This document shows, piece after piece, positions 24,701 to 33,292 of a DNA stretch of 64,000 nucleotides. The position numbers were made by a program, and so were the translations under genes. The notes below the pieces were generated by a model that was not told the origin of the DNA, did no database searches, and saw nothing but the letters and a program-made list of their open reading frames with translations. Origin of the DNA: Kingdonia uniflora (lineage: Eukaryota > Streptophyta > Magnoliopsida > Ranunculales > Circaeasteraceae); NCBI GenBank assembly GCA_014058105.1, contig JACGCM010000440.1, positions 3,844,001 through 3,908,000 on the forward strand, read 5' to 3'. How positions within the stretch are numbered: position 1 is the first letter of the stretch; each line of letters opens with the position of its first letter.

Positions 24701-27487
24701 CAAGGCAAGTTCACAGTCAAAGCTGCTCGTGACACTATCAGAAGAACAAGCAATCAATACTGGTCGAGAGACAACATTTGGAGGACACTACTTCCCCAAG
24801 ATTAAACAACCTGGCCTGGAGAATCTTTCACCATATCCCCACTGATGAAAAAATTCAAAGGCAAAATGTTTACTTATTCTCAAGATGCAGTTTATGCAAT
24901 CTGACAGAAATCACTGAACATTTGTTCCTCCACTTCTCTTTTGCCTTAAATGTATGGGGTTGGGCTATGCAGATCTTCAACCTCTCCATTACAGATTGAA
25001 CTTTCCCCAATGTTTTCAATCTTGCTGCAGGTAAAAGCTTTTAAATCAAAGACTTCTGGATTAGTGTGTGTCTCTCTATACTGAATGACATTTGGTCCTC
25101 TAGAAACACAACAAGACATGATGAATCCATTTTATTTTACAATGCTGGAAAATACAACATTCTCAATCAAGTTCAGCTATCTGCTATGACCACCAAAAGA
25201 GTCATAAATAACTCTGTAAATGACCTGAGTATTATCAATGCCCGGAGGTGAGATGCAGAATCAAGAAGCCACCAGATATAAGAGCTTGCTAGAGGGCTCC
25301 ATCCCAGGGAAGAATGAAAACTAATACAGACGGGGTTTGCATGGCCAATCCCAGCAGAGGTGGTTTTGGCATTGTTTTTAGAAATGAGATAAGTGATGTA
25401 CAAGGAGTTATGATTCAGAATCTGATGATAACAACTTCATACATGGTTGGATATCATGGTATACTTGCCATAGCTGAGAAGGCCTACACCATGTTCTGGC
25501 TACAACTCATTATTGTGCCAGACTCAATCTCTGCATTGAATGCTTTCAGCAGAATAGTATGCCTTGGCAAATGGTTGCTAAATGGAGAAGACTGTTCTCT
25601 TATGTCTATAGATATTTTTCACTCCTGAAGGGATGTTAATTCTTAGCTGATGGGGAAGGGCAATGGTTTCATCACAAGCCTAAGTTCATCAAACACCTAG
25701 AGATATCCTATAAGCCTTATTATAGATGTTAATTACTATGATTGCGGAAGCATCAAAATATCTCTAATTGCAATTCTAGAGTTTCTAGAGTTTTCCCCCA
25801 AACTCAAAACAAGAGAACTGAAAAACAAAAAGGGCTCCTAACATCAATATAAAGACAAAGCAGAAGGTACGTGGCCTCGTGGGTAGACGACCCACGAGGC
25901 ATGATCTATCAATAGATTAGTGTAGATTCCTTTAATGGCTTGACTGTAGGAGTTATCTACAGTAGCCCTTCATCTTGTACTTGATTTAGTTGCTTTAATA
26001 AATTGTTAACCTTTGGCATCAAGAGAAAAAAACTTTTGAATGCAATAAAAACTATTAAGTTCAACAAACCAGTCATACTGAAGCGGATCCTGAAGATGAT
26101 AAGAGGATTCGGAAATATTACAGATTTGTCTTAATCAGTACTAAACAACAATGTCTAGTTATTTTGTACAACTAGACCTCCATTACTAGAGTATAAAAAC
26201 AAACTCGAACTCAATAAATTGTTTGTATCCATGTTGCATTTGTTTGATTTGAACAAAACAATATGAATTCTCATGATTATATTGATTTTCACGAAAATAA
26301 GGATGACAGAGAAGAGAGTTTTTGCAACTATAATCACTCATTAATAATCAAAAACGCTCAAAAATTATGTTGTAAACCCTGAATTTGCCAAGTTTGGATT
26401 TCACGTTGTAGCAGGAAATGAGTCATCTAACAGAACTACCTGGTTGGGTAATGTTGATAACAAATGTTTATCGGGTTCTGTAAGAAGATCAAACCAGCTG
26501 TACCATTTTCATCATAACTCTGTTTGCAAGTCACTGCTTATAAAACTGGTTGGCAAAATCATAACAACGTAGTATTTGGTTACTGAAAATAAGATGGAAG
26601 GCAGGATTTTTCTCTCATGGATGTTGCAGAGAAGATGTTGAGAAAAACTTAGAAAATATACAAAGAGAACTCTATCATTCAGCCTTTTATATACAAACTT
26701 GAGTTTGATCTTCATTATTTAGTTGGACTAACTCTACTTTTCAATTCCTGTTAAGTGTTTCTAAGTGGAGGGCTTTTTTATATCTACGTAGACTTTAATT
26801 GTTATCAAAAAACTGTTTCCGTAATTTTGAAAGTCTGAATAAACATGTTTCTAATCAGCGTCAAAATAGATATAAGAATGCCTCCAATTATAATGAATTA
26901 ACCAAGAGACAAATGGATTTTTAGTGGAACCAAATAACATAAAATAAACTCAAGTTATTTTCATATAAAAAGCAGAGATAAAGTTTTATTTGTATTCGTT
27001 CTAAACTTCTCTAACATTTTGTCTACAATATCCATAGTAGAGAAATTTCAACTCCTTTCTAATTTCCAGCAATCAAATAGCCCCAAATAATTTGATCAAA
27101 GTATAAGTGATGATTTTGCCTATCAATTTCAATATCAGTGGCTTACAAGGAGAAGCTATGGGGAAAGCTAGTATAACTAATTCTAGCTTCTTGCCGAACC
27201 CGATCAAGGTTGGTTATCAGCATAATCCAACTGGGTACTTCGGTAATAAGACGAAACATGTTATTGCTGTAAGCATAGAATCCAAACTTGAGCGACATTA
27301 CGTTTTATTGTAACTACTACTCTATTGTTCAATAGACATAATAGTAATGCCTTAAAGTTGAAATTCTGAATCCACTAGTCATCATGATATGGATATTGAA
27401 GTGAGTGAAGATGAGAGTATTTTTACCTGTTTTCTGTGAACTGCTACTACTGCTGGGTGGTGATGATGACTCCATTCCAATTTCCAT
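9526..27487 (-). CDS. E2F-associated phosphoprotein (EAPP)-like gene, three exons, intact 160-aa ORF
   Basis: Exons are 27487-27427 (61 nt), 19219-19054 (166 nt) and 9781-9526 (256 nt, including TGA at 9528-9526). Together they make 483 nt, or 160 codons plus stop. Both junctions use GT/AG and are in phase (G|TT gives V; AG|G gives R). The protein starts with a Ser-rich tail, then DDDEIDYSTKPEFYDPNLD, KDELWVLKKRK, a CxxC-type block CPACFTTLCLEC, then QYRAIFVVNCK and a basic SRKRKS stretch, and ends with PVCCSVCSTEV and DEVYHFFNALP. These blocks are diagnostic of the EAPP family, a small nuclear zinc-ribbon-like protein reported in animals to bind E2F factors; its plant role is not established. 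Introns of about 8.2 and 9.3 kb are swollen by a LINE and by CACTA-1. Expression cannot be judged from sequence. Confidence 0.85.
9899..10226. repeat. Imperfect direct duplication in EAPP intron 2
   Basis: About 9899-10046 and about 10070-10226 are two diverged copies of one unit. Shared anchors are AACACAACT, GCCTACAACTT, AACATTGTCA with GGCTCACA, and CAACTATAGC versus TAATCTATAGC. The copies are about 170 bp apart. No coding sense was seen. Confidence 0.65.
10510..10523 (+). repeat. CACTA-1 left terminal inverted repeat
   Basis: CACTACAAGAAAAA, preceded by the target duplication CTC. Confidence 0.92.
10690..11892 (+). pseudogene. Captured 5' part of granule-bound starch synthase I (waxy-type)
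   Basis: The first coding exon begins after TTTCTCTAG at 11577. ATG at 11599-11601 gives MATVATSHFISCTSHVHCG. After frame breaks it reads NGYLRSSLNKVELLQLK, then ITCEDGMNLVFV at 11845-11877. These are the plastid transit peptide and the start of the mature GBSS I protein, which makes amylose in starch granules; the family has CGKGMNLVFVG here. Upstream, a plausible untranslated leader ends with a GGCAG|GTACCC donor at 10935, and 10936-11576 behaves as a leader intron, matching the known 5'-UTR intron of waxy genes. The copy stops before the ADP-glucose-binding catalytic domain and has an in-frame TAA soon after the start. It is a captured fragment that includes promoter-proximal sequence. Confidence 0.82.
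11996..12222 (-). pseudogene. Captured exon of an exostosin-family (GT47) glycosyltransferase, antisense
   Basis: On the minus strand the frame reads FWNASMGSDHFFVCCHSVGR, then SKHFHLHNNAIQVAYSASYF, then ISHKDVALPQVWPRPPE, ending CCAG|GTATGT at 11996. This is a core block of plant GT47 exostosin-like enzymes, Golgi type II membrane glycosyltransferases of cell-wall polysaccharide synthesis. Only this exon and its donor are present, and it lies opposite in strand to its neighbours in CACTA-1. The family call is firm; the subfamily is not. Confidence 0.8.
12363..12441 (+). pseudogene. Captured exon of a heavy-metal-associated (HMA/HIPP-type) protein
   Basis: An isolated exon is bounded by TGGTGCAG (AG at 12361-12362) and GTGAGT (GT at 12442-12443). 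It encodes KIVLKVDMYCDKCRIKAMKV and then AAILE. The M-Y-C-D-K-C segment is the MxCxxC metal-binding loop of the HMA fold. The downstream part of the HMA domain is missing. It is in frame internally but has no gene around it. Confidence 0.82.
12926..15545 (+). pseudogene. Captured three-repeat MYB (MYB3R) gene relic
   Basis: The frame opens at the end of R1 (DVQCLHRWQKVLN), runs through R2 (GPWSKEEDDIIVEMVNQLG to RERWHNHLNPGINKQAW) and R3 (TQDEELALIQAHQIYGNKWA to FLPGKTDNAIKNHWNSSVKK), then a long Ser-rich C-terminal region with the family block near 14608 (YSTPFNLWESPSRE). 3R-MYBs regulate G2/M genes through MSA elements in the nucleus. Breaks include TAA at 13059-13061 (family CAA), a one-base loss in an A-run near 13270, a shift near 13615, TAA at 14326-14328, TAG at 14599-14601 (family CAG) and a shift near 14790. 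An intron (about 15380-15460) is kept, so capture was from genomic DNA. The start of R1 is absent. Confidence 0.88.
14245..14529 (+). repeat. Five-copy 57-bp in-frame minisatellite inside the MYB3R relic
   Basis: The GAYCAG anchor recurs at 14245, 14302, 14359, 14416 and 14473, exactly 57 bp apart each time. Each unit encodes 19 residues of the form DQVSGAQCY-P-S---TVN--. The last unit is the most diverged, and the second carries a TAA at 14326-14328. Confidence 0.93.
15551..17654 (+). pseudogene. TNPA / Ptta-En-Spm plant transposase-like remnant
   Basis: Exon-like blocks are: KKRPKKIDLKEWIFFVKGKS (about 15575-15660); NNKLRNMRSKQVFPYTGSRR with GYARLENDM (about 15740-15830); a coiled-coil RVAELEEQLAAMMGKMEKMS (about 15918-16009); AQSVSEVRSVADDEVLHTQT (about 17046-17118); and VAHAQWVTEDPECILHNQIL to GGALKSFIVWPKKYAV (about 17445-17645). 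The PYTxSRRGYARLE block is the plant Ptta/En/Spm signature, and the last block resembles the DUF8039-type domain of these proteins. In En/Spm, TNPA binds the subterminal repeats. A TGA after KLLS near 17423 and broken frames make it a relic. It marks the transposon's own sequence to the right of the captured genes. Confidence 0.75.
16180..16850. repeat. Foldback mosaic of short direct and inverted repeats within CACTA-1
   Basis: The block CAAGGCAGTGCTTCTC with TTTCAAACAGATGGATGAAT occurs directly at about 16190-16222 and 16810-16849, and inverted at about 16484-16520. Between them CATCTGTATGATYC and GAATCCATCTG units alternate, and GCAGTCACACTAGGA is duplicated (about 16358 and 16389). It lies in a probable intron of the TNPA-like relic. 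Confidence 0.7.
17655..18159. other. AT-rich spacer between the transposase relic and the right subterminal array
   Basis: No coding pattern is seen beyond the end of the TNPA-like block. It probably holds the 3' untranslated part of the transposon gene. Confidence 0.4.
18160..18720. repeat. CACTA-1 right subterminal repeat array
   Basis: Around ten degenerate units of about 40-50 bp recur, each with GATAATAGATAGCAT-like and AAATGCTATGGTA-like halves. The left end has fewer copies (GATAGCAC at 10535, GAATGCTAT near 10560, CGCTATCAT near 10605). Subterminal arrays of this kind are the transposase-binding regions of CACTA elements. Confidence 0.8.
18775..18788 (-). repeat. CACTA-1 right terminal inverted repeat
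   Basis: TTTTTCTTGTAGTG, the exact complement of the left end, followed by the target duplication CTC. Confidence 0.92.
18792..19053. other. EAPP intron 2, original intron sequence beside CACTA-1
   Basis: AT-rich sequence without coding pattern. Together with 9782-10506 it makes about 1 kb, the apparent intron length before insertion. Confidence 0.6.
19054..19219 (-). CDS. EAPP-like gene, exon 2
   Basis: The exon follows a TTCTCAG acceptor (AG at 19221-19220) and ends GCCAAAG|GTATGC at 19054. It encodes the acidic DDDEIDYS motif, KPEFYDPNLD and the first cysteine block CPACFTTLCLEC, the most conserved part of the family. The reading frame is unbroken. Confidence 0.9.
19220..20780. other. 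EAPP intron 1, left part; no firm gene
   Basis: Minus-strand open frames around 19440-19500 and 19604-19837 look faintly protein-like but match no family I know. At about 20535 a CTATATAAGC box lies in a plus-strand block (20340-20780) that could be the 5' leader of the LINE that follows or an old LTR. Neither is demonstrated. Confidence 0.35.
21100..21516 (+). pseudogene. LINE ORF1, DUF4283 domain
   Basis: The ORF reads GFFIIRMDNEEDKQKVWRGG, then TWFIEKQPMRLLPWTRIF and LVWVRSPDLHMEYWSINNLM. This is the DUF4283 pattern (F..xDxxxVWxGGxW, LxPWTxxF, WVRxPDLxxEYW) of plant LINE ORF1 RNA-binding proteins. The open frame is 138 codons, shorter than complete ORF1 proteins, and ends at TAA near 21514. 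Confidence 0.8.
21868..22329 (+). pseudogene. LINE ORF1 C-terminal region (charged, low complexity)
   Basis: An open frame of 153 codons, rich in Lys, Glu, Ser and Asn, opens with MNEASKVKKTISKTKD. It has no recognisable domain. Its position between the DUF4283 block and the RT suggests the hydrophilic tail of ORF1. It ends immediately before a G-rich run. Confidence 0.5.
22334..22358 (+). repeat. G-rich run with quadruplex pattern
   Basis: Four runs of at least three G separated by loops of 1, 5 and 1 bases lie on the plus strand, just after the charged ORF1 tail of the LINE. Confidence 0.7.
23140..24240 (+). pseudogene. LINE reverse transcriptase relic
   Basis: Blocks are RPICLNNFCLKIITKVMVSR (with a shift), DISQPFDTLDWGFLLEVLKR, FPASKGLRQGDPLSPLL, then FFADDIIIFSNGS twice, and GTLPETYLGVLLDKGKVKSS. 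RQGDPLSP and FADD are RT palm motifs. Stops and shifts occur near 23550 and 23845. A 102-bp tandem duplication repeats the FADD catalytic motif. Confidence 0.85.
23626..23829 (+). repeat. 102-bp in-frame tandem duplication spanning the RT FADD motif
   Basis: Units are 23626-23727 and 23728-23829, nearly identical (one has GCTCACTACCAGCCT, the other GATCACTACCAGCCT). Because 102 is divisible by 3, the frame continues through both copies. Confidence 0.93.
24690..25000 (+). pseudogene. LINE zf-RVT (zinc-binding) domain relic
   Basis: After a frame shift near 24780 the sequence reads LAWRIFHHIPTDEKIQRQNV, CSLCNLTEITEHLFLHFSFA and WGWAM. This is the zf-RVT pattern (W....PT...L..R......C..C....E...HLF..C) found between RT and RNase H in plant LINEs. 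The last Cys has become Ser. Confidence 0.75.
25314..25640 (+). pseudogene. LINE RNase H-like C-terminal relic
   Basis: KTNTDGVCMANPSRGGFGIV followed by FRNEISDVQG matches the start of the plant LINE RNase H domain (K.N.DG......G.GG..R). Later active-site blocks are weak (AIAEKA resembles the E-containing A-EAxA helix). It is the last coding part of the element. Confidence 0.7.
25641..27426. other. EAPP intron 1, right part; no firm gene
   Basis: AT-rich with no recognised coding block. It contains a perfect palindrome at 25874-25900. Confidence 0.45.
25874..25900. repeat. Perfect 11-bp-stem palindrome
   Basis: GCCTCGTGGGT and ACCCACGAGGC flank a 5-base loop (AGACG). It is GC-rich against an AT-rich background. 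Function unknown. Confidence 0.85.
27427..27487 (-). CDS. EAPP-like gene, exon 1 (start codon)
   Basis: The ATG is at 27487-27485. The exon encodes MEIGMESSS followed by a Ser/Pro-rich tail and ends ACAG|GTAAAA at 27427, leaving one coding base. A second in-frame Met lies at codon 5. This exon is assigned by phase and composition, because the N-terminus is poorly conserved in the family. It is the least certain exon. Confidence 0.7.
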
Positions 27488-27660
27488 GCCCTCACTCTCT
27501 CTCCTGCAGTTTCATGTTTTTCGTTGTTAATTGATGTTTGACTCAATTGGGCCAAATCTTACAATTGGGCTCTTGGTATCCAATCCAACTCAATTGGGTC
27601 AAACAAGATTTAGGCTCGAGGCCTAAATAAGTGATATTATAACTACTACTCTACTAGTAA
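27488..27660 (-). promoter_or_regulatory. Probable EAPP promoter-proximal region with TGGGCY motifs
   Basis: Just upstream of the EAPP start are TGGGCC (27548-27553) and TGGGCT (27566-27571), 18 bp apart. These are site II-type motifs common in promoters of plant growth and cell-cycle genes. No transcription start can be fixed from sequence. Confidence 0.45.
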
Positions 27661-27880
27661 GCCGCAACACGGTGGGAAAACGACTGACAGATCTTTTGCA
27701 CAAAGAGTTTATTTAGCAAATTTCTAAGGTGCCGTTTGTTTTTTTGCTTATGAGTCTGAGTACACTTAGAAGCGTTCACTAGCTGAATGGATACCTTGGA
27801 GTGTTTGTTTTTTGGTCTGAGTCTGAGTGGTTGTTAAAATATACAAAAAACCAAAATACCCCTATCAGTTTATAAGGAAC

Positions 27881-27901
27881 CACCACCACCACCACCACCT
27901 C
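27881..27901 (+). repeat. (ACC)n microsatellite
   Basis: About seven ACC triplets lie within the candidate island. Confidence 0.85.
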
Positions 27902-28127
27902 TTCGTCAGCACAACGTCAACACCACATATACATAACAAACACATAGGAAATAACCTGTATATATAACAAACATAAATACATAGAAAATGACCTGTATAT
28001 ATAGCAAACACAAATACATAAATACCTAAAATCAAATAATTTTAACATTGGTTTGAAGTTAATACAAATATCAGAATCTTAAGAGTTATTACAAATACGC
28101 AAACAAATAATTCCAATCAACTTAAAA

Positions 28128-28335
28128 TGGTTTCAAGGAAACTAGCACGCTGTTCTGGCTCGAGCGCCAGAAACATCAACTTGTAGCTGCTTGAGTCTTT
28201 CCCTCTCCAGACTTGCCATTGCCTCTTCAAGTAATCCCATTAGATCTTCAGTTCCTTATGTTGCAAAACATGAAAATCTTGCCTGCTGTTTAGCTCATTT
28301 TTCACCGTCTTCCAAGCTAGAGCATTTAGAGATGT
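28128..28335 (-). pseudogene. Harbinger-associated MYB-like protein remnant
   Basis: On the minus strand a frame reads MGLLEEAMASLERERLKQLQ. Shifted by one, it continues as LMFLALEPEQRASFLETILS. This resembles the C-terminal end of the MYB/SANT-like second ORF of plant PIF/Harbinger transposons (MFLALxxExRxxWLxxxL). Upstream frames contain stops. The match is short, so the call is tentative. Confidence 0.45.
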
Positions 28336-28549
28336 TCCAGACACTTTATGCAAGTTTATCCGTACTTGACATTTCATGATAAAGTCAAGTCTGAACTATG
28401 GATATTGCTGGAAAATGCCGCCTTTCTTTGGTGGTATCGGTGGTGGTATCGCTGGTGGTATCGACATAACTACACATTTCAAACAAATAGACAAATTAGT
28501 TAAGCATAAGCAGATAATAAATAGACAAATGGTATTGCAGATAAGCATA

Positions 28550-28860
28550 AGCATAAACCTGGTCCAGACTGTTCAGTTCATCTAATATATGCAGATAACA
28601 AAGGTTCAATCCATCTCATATATCTAATATATGCAGATAAACCTGGTCCAGATGGTATTGTAGATAACAAAGGTTCAGTCCATCTATATATTCAGATATT
28701 GCAGATAAACCTAGTTCAGTCCATCTAATATATGTAGATATTGCAGATAAACTTGGTTCAGTCCATCTAATATATGCAGTCCATCTAACAAAGGTTCAGT
28801 CCATCTTACAAAGGTTCAGTCCTTCTAATATATGCAGATATTGCAGATAAAAAAGGTGCC
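28550..28860. repeat. Degenerate tandem repeat array
   Basis: Units built from GTTCAGTCCATCTAATATATG, GCAGATATTGCAGATAA and ACAAAGGTTCAGTCC recur about six to eight times at irregular spacing of about 30-60 bp. Confidence 0.8.
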
Positions 28861-29799
28861 CCCAAAGCTGTTCAAAAAATGGACAGAAAATGGCAGAAGC
28901 TGCTTTCGATTGCCACAAAAATAGACAGAAAATGGACAGAAAATGGCAGTAGCTCTCAATAGGGTGATAGCAAACGTATGAGATAATAACACAATCAAAT
29001 AGTAAATGGAATGCATGATCTTCACTTGGAAACTGAAAAAAGTATGAAATAATAACACAATAATCAAAGAGGCTCTCCCAAATCTAATCTTAAGTTTTGA
29101 ATCAAAATAAAATGGTGGGTGGATTCTATTTGTGTCAGTAAGAAAACCTTATCACTCAAGCTTCTTCTTGTTATGGAGTTTTAAGTTTGTTTAGTGAGGC
29201 CACATGGTGTCCACCACAACTTAGAGAGACACATAAATATGGCAGGAGAAGAGCAAACCCATATGAATATGTGATATCTATTTTCTTGTGTACATGTTAT
29301 AATTAATCCATATAGGCTTCTTTCTTGATACAGGGATAAAGGGGGCATATTTTCAATGTTCTTCCCCTCTCTTCCTCTACCTACCTACTTGAACACAGAT
29401 GCTCATGCAAATGGAGATACTGCTAATGTTTTCCTTAATGAGATTAATTCACAGTACTTGAATATCAGATGCTCATGCAAATGTGTTTATATATAGCTTA
29501 TAAACAAGTATATATAGCTTATAGACAAGTCTAACAAGTACATAAGCAATATGAATATACTTGGCACCAATATCATATACTAACAAGTAATAACAGCTTC
29601 AATAAGCATCTTGAATTACTGAACAAATACTTGAGACCCATCACACTGTCTCATTACTTTTGTAGACACTCTTCTCAGTTTAAGCAATAGTCATTAGTGG
29701 GAATATGAGCTTAAAGGAAGAAGTAATATTTTAAAGAAGAGATACATAGTCTCTTACTCTCTTTCTGGCTTTGGGGAGTGGGGAAAATAGAGAAGAGCT

Positions 29800-30265
29800 T
29801 TGGGGAGTGAAGTGAACTCTGGTGTACTATCCACACTCCCAAGCACACTTGTTATGGGAATCCCATTATTGAAAGGGATGTATGGGGACTTCTCTGGGAA
29901 TTTAATGGTACAAATTGTGGTTCTCCAATGTATCATTTGGTATACATTGATGTTGTTTATTATGTTTGAGTATAGGGGAGCTAAATTGCTTATCACTGAG
30001 CAGTTCCCAGATACTGCTGGTTCCATTGTTTCAATAAATGTTGATTCTGATGTTATGTCTTTGGATGGAAGAGGGGTTTTAGAGACTGAAGCTGATATTA
30101 AAGAAGATGGGAAACTTAATGTTACTGTAAGGAAATCAAATGCGTCTAGGTCTGATATCTTCTCTAGGAGATCTCATGGCTTAAATTCAACAACACCCAG
30201 ACCATCAAATCTGTAATGCTAAGATTTATTCGTTACAATCCTCTAGAAACCCAACTCCAATCCCT
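29800..30265 (+). pseudogene. Fragment of a PIN auxin efflux carrier
   Basis: The open frame reads [80 protein letters not shown] and [20 protein letters not shown]. After a small deletion near 30215 the sequence resumes as NAKIYSLQSSRNPTP. This is the end of the N-terminal transmembrane region and the start of the central hydrophilic loop of long PIN proteins, which export auxin across the plasma membrane. The rest of the carrier is absent on both sides. Conservation is high, so capture was probably recent. Confidence 0.9.
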
Positions 30266-30529
30266 AAATCAATCAAAAACAAAACAAAGTGAAGAAATTT
30301 AAAATGGAAATCAAACCTTGTTCAAATCAGCTCAAGCGTACTCGTACTCGTAGGAGGAGCTGCGTTTGGAGGAGATCAAGGAAAGCAGCTGGAAGAGATT
30401 GGTGGATTTTCGTTTGGGGAGGAGCTGGTTTGGAGGAGAAAGTGAGTTTTTTTTGTAATTTTTTTATTTTTGTAAGGATAGTTTGGGGAGCCAAAATAGA
30501 CTTAGAGTCAGACTCAGTACTAAGCTAGC

Positions 30530-31790
30530 AATGTCGTGATTTAAATCAGCCATAATTTTGATTGTAAAATTTGATTTTAGATAATGTGACACTGTAATCT
30601 TCAGGATCTGCCAATATTAAGTCAAAGCATCTCTAAATGGTAACCCAACTCAACTTCAAACATTGGACATTGAAATAAATAGTATTGAATGCTCATAACA
30701 ATATGAATGTTACAACCATAAACTTTTAAAGCATTTATATTAAATCAAGTTCAGAAAGATATCAACATGAGCATTGGAGTAATAAATTCAAATTGAAAAT
30801 CAATTATATAAACAATTAATGCTCTAATGCCCTTTTCATTTCACCATTGTATCTAATTAAACTCAACAAAACTAAAAAAAGAAGATCCAAATAATCTTAC
30901 ACTTGATATTTCTTATTCATTTAAGAAGATATTGTAAGAACGATAGTGACAATAAATTGCCTACACGCCATAGAAAATGAATTTGTCACCATATCATTCA
31001 TTTTATAGCCATATCATTCATTTTATAGTTGCTGAATTAGATGCCCACAATGTTACGTGTAAAACCTTATTTTTAACAGCCACCATATGACTCACGCCTC
31101 AAAGTTGGGTATATTTTATCATGGATGCCATTGAGCTTTTCACCTGCAGAGATAAACCTTCACTTTTCATCACATACTATTGTCTACAACAACAATAACA
31201 GAAAGCTCTGAAATCTAGATCAACAATACCACTAAGAAATCAAAAGTAACCCTCACCTTTCATGCCTCAAAGTTGGGTATATTAGATCATTGTCTAGCAC
31301 CTGTAATCCATAATATTAATCTCAGAAATCTAGAGCAACAATATGGCTCAAAAATAAACTATAACTATAAAATATTGATTGCTTAAAAGGGTTAATACCT
31401 TCAAAAATCAAAAATAAAGCTATGACAGATATTGGTTGCATAAAATGAAGTTATTGTTAACTTTGTATGCTCCTAGATTAGTGATGCCAGAGGAAATGCA
31501 AGACTTGGTAATGTAATAATTTTCATTGGTAAAACCTGAAAAACACAAAAAAGAAGAACATAATGTACACTTAACATTAAAATTATGAAAAAAACTATTG
31601 CATCAAGAAAGTGTAATATAAAGAACATTGCCAAGGGATATGCACACTTGTAAACTTGTATACATGAATGGTACCCAAGTTACCAGCCTGTAGTCAAAAA
31701 TATATTATATTATAAGAACATTACATTCAATAAATGTGTTTTAAGAAATATGAAATGAAATGACAAAAAAAAAAAAAAACTTACCTATGA
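30530..31790. other. AT-rich stretch with small duplications, no gene
   Basis: A 22-bp unit (CATATCATTCATTTTATAG) is repeated in tandem near 30991 and 31012. GCCTCAAAGTTGGGTATATT occurs near 31096 and 31264. It may contain the Helitron 3' terminus, which I could not place. Confidence 0.5.
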
Positions 31791-31833
31791 TTATGTATCA
31801 TTATTCCTTGTTCTGCATAGCCATATGGCTCAA

Positions 31834-33110
31834 TCATTTCTCTTCTAGTAGCCTTTGTCTAAGACCATAACATTTGCCAATTTTTTGGAATCTTTCAAAG
31901 GTGAACATTGGTTGAAACGCTAAGTTGCATAATTTTCTTGTTCGTGAAAGTGCTACAAAAGTCAACCCAAGGATCTCCCTTTTACCAATTTCCACGATTG
32001 CTTGATCTAAAGTAAGTCCTTGACTTTTATATATCGTAATTACCCAACATAGAAGAAGTGGTATTTGTGTTCGTTGACAAGATGTATCAGACATATATTT
32101 TCTAATTGGATGCCTGTGGTGGTATTGGAACAATGTTATTACGTTCATGAAATTTTGGACTGCGGTAGTTATCAAAGTTAACCATAACTGCGAGAGGCAT
32201 ATTATACGGTAACACACAACCAGGGGCATAGGCAATATCAGTTATACTACCCACCGCACCGTTGAGCAGTCCATATTTTATTGCTAGATTTGATTGAAGC
32301 ATTACACAGGCCCCTACTGACAGATATAATGTTTTCTCCAACCCTTTTGCAATATCTGACGTGGAAGAGGATGCAAGATCACGATTATTTTTTGAAGGGA
32401 TTTTTGCAATGGGTTTTCAAAGTTCAATCATCCTCTCGCGATTGTAATTATTGGTCGCTTGTTTCGTCGAGAATAAACGTAGAGCGTGTTTGAACTTGTA
32501 TTTATCGGTGACGCTTAGAATTGAAAAATCCCTAGTTTTGAAAAGACACGAGTCGTGTATTGACCATTGCCCTTCATTAAGTCTTCTTAGAGCATCTCTG
32601 TAAGGTGCTTGATCATTTCCCGACTGGCAAAATATTTGTGGCAATCGTACACATTTATCAAAACTAACATAAGCTATCCCACCATTTTGTTGCACAAGGT
32701 TCCCTTGTTTTGTATAAAGTGGACTATCACAAACAGGGGGCAATTGACGTATATCATCTACCAATACGATTGAAACATTGGCAAATATGGCTTTCCTTAA
32801 CATACTAGACTCATCAATGATTATGAGTTTTGTATCTTTAAATTCATCTTGCGTTCTACTGTAATGATCACCAGTAACAGATTTGTAATTGTATGAACTA
32901 CTTCTATCAGCTGAAGTCATGGTGATGGTAGAACCTCCAATGTTGAAGGCAACCACTCTAGTTGGGGCCATTATGGGCACATAAGTTTTGTTTTTGAAAT
33001 GACCAATCATAGAACGAACAATTACATTAATTAGAGCTGATTTTTCACTTCCCGCTCCACCACATACGATCATTCAAATATTCTTTCCCGTCTGAATTAA
33101 ATTTTGAACC
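31834..33110 (-). pseudogene. Helitron PIF1-like helicase domain relic
   Basis: Frames on the minus strand give a Walker A block GGAGSEKSALIN (family GAGTGKS; Gly has become Glu), Walker B LIIIDESSM, DDIRQLPPVCDSPLY, then GACVMLQSNLAIKYGLLNGA and the C-terminal ITIYKSQGLTLDQAIVEIGK with FVALSRTRK. These are the ordered superfamily 1 motifs of the Helitron DNA helicase, which unwinds DNA during rolling-circle transposition. The sequence is split into three frames. Confidence 0.88.
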
Positions 33111-33292
33111 AGATCGTGAGCAACCCTCTTATCAATTGATAGTTTTTTTTAATGTTGCTACTAACGAAACGTTCTATTCTCCCTCTAAATAGTCATAATC
33201 GGTTCGTAAACTATTGTGAACAAATTTCCTTTCTGAATCAATATTAGGATATATTTGCAAACCTTCATCCCAATTGTGTGAGGTATTGAATC

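Larger units (their letters stand above)
20790..25640 (+). mobile_element. Decayed LINE (L1-type, DUF4283 class) in EAPP intron 1, antisense to the gene
   Basis: The order along the plus strand is a DUF4283-containing ORF1 (21100-21516), a charged ORF1 tail (21868-22329), reverse transcriptase (about 23140-24240), a zf-RVT cysteine domain (about 24690-25000) and an RNase H-like tail (25314-25640). This is the usual layout of plant L1-type non-LTR retrotransposons. The endonuclease region between ORF1 and RT (22330-23100) is scrambled. Frames are broken many times. Exact ends, poly-A tail and target duplication were not identified. Confidence 0.8.
27728..30525. mobile_element. Candidate PIF/Harbinger-type island with captured sequence
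   Basis: The left border has GTGCCGTTTGTTTTTT followed by TGAGTCTGAGTAC and a second CTGAGTCTGAGTGG. The right border, read in reverse, has TTAGTACTGAGTCTGACTC. The ends share the TGAGTCTGA core in inverted orientation, but the outermost right end seems lost and no target duplication is evident. Inside are a minus-strand Harbinger MYB-like remnant and a PIN gene fragment. The unit is an inference. Confidence 0.35.
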
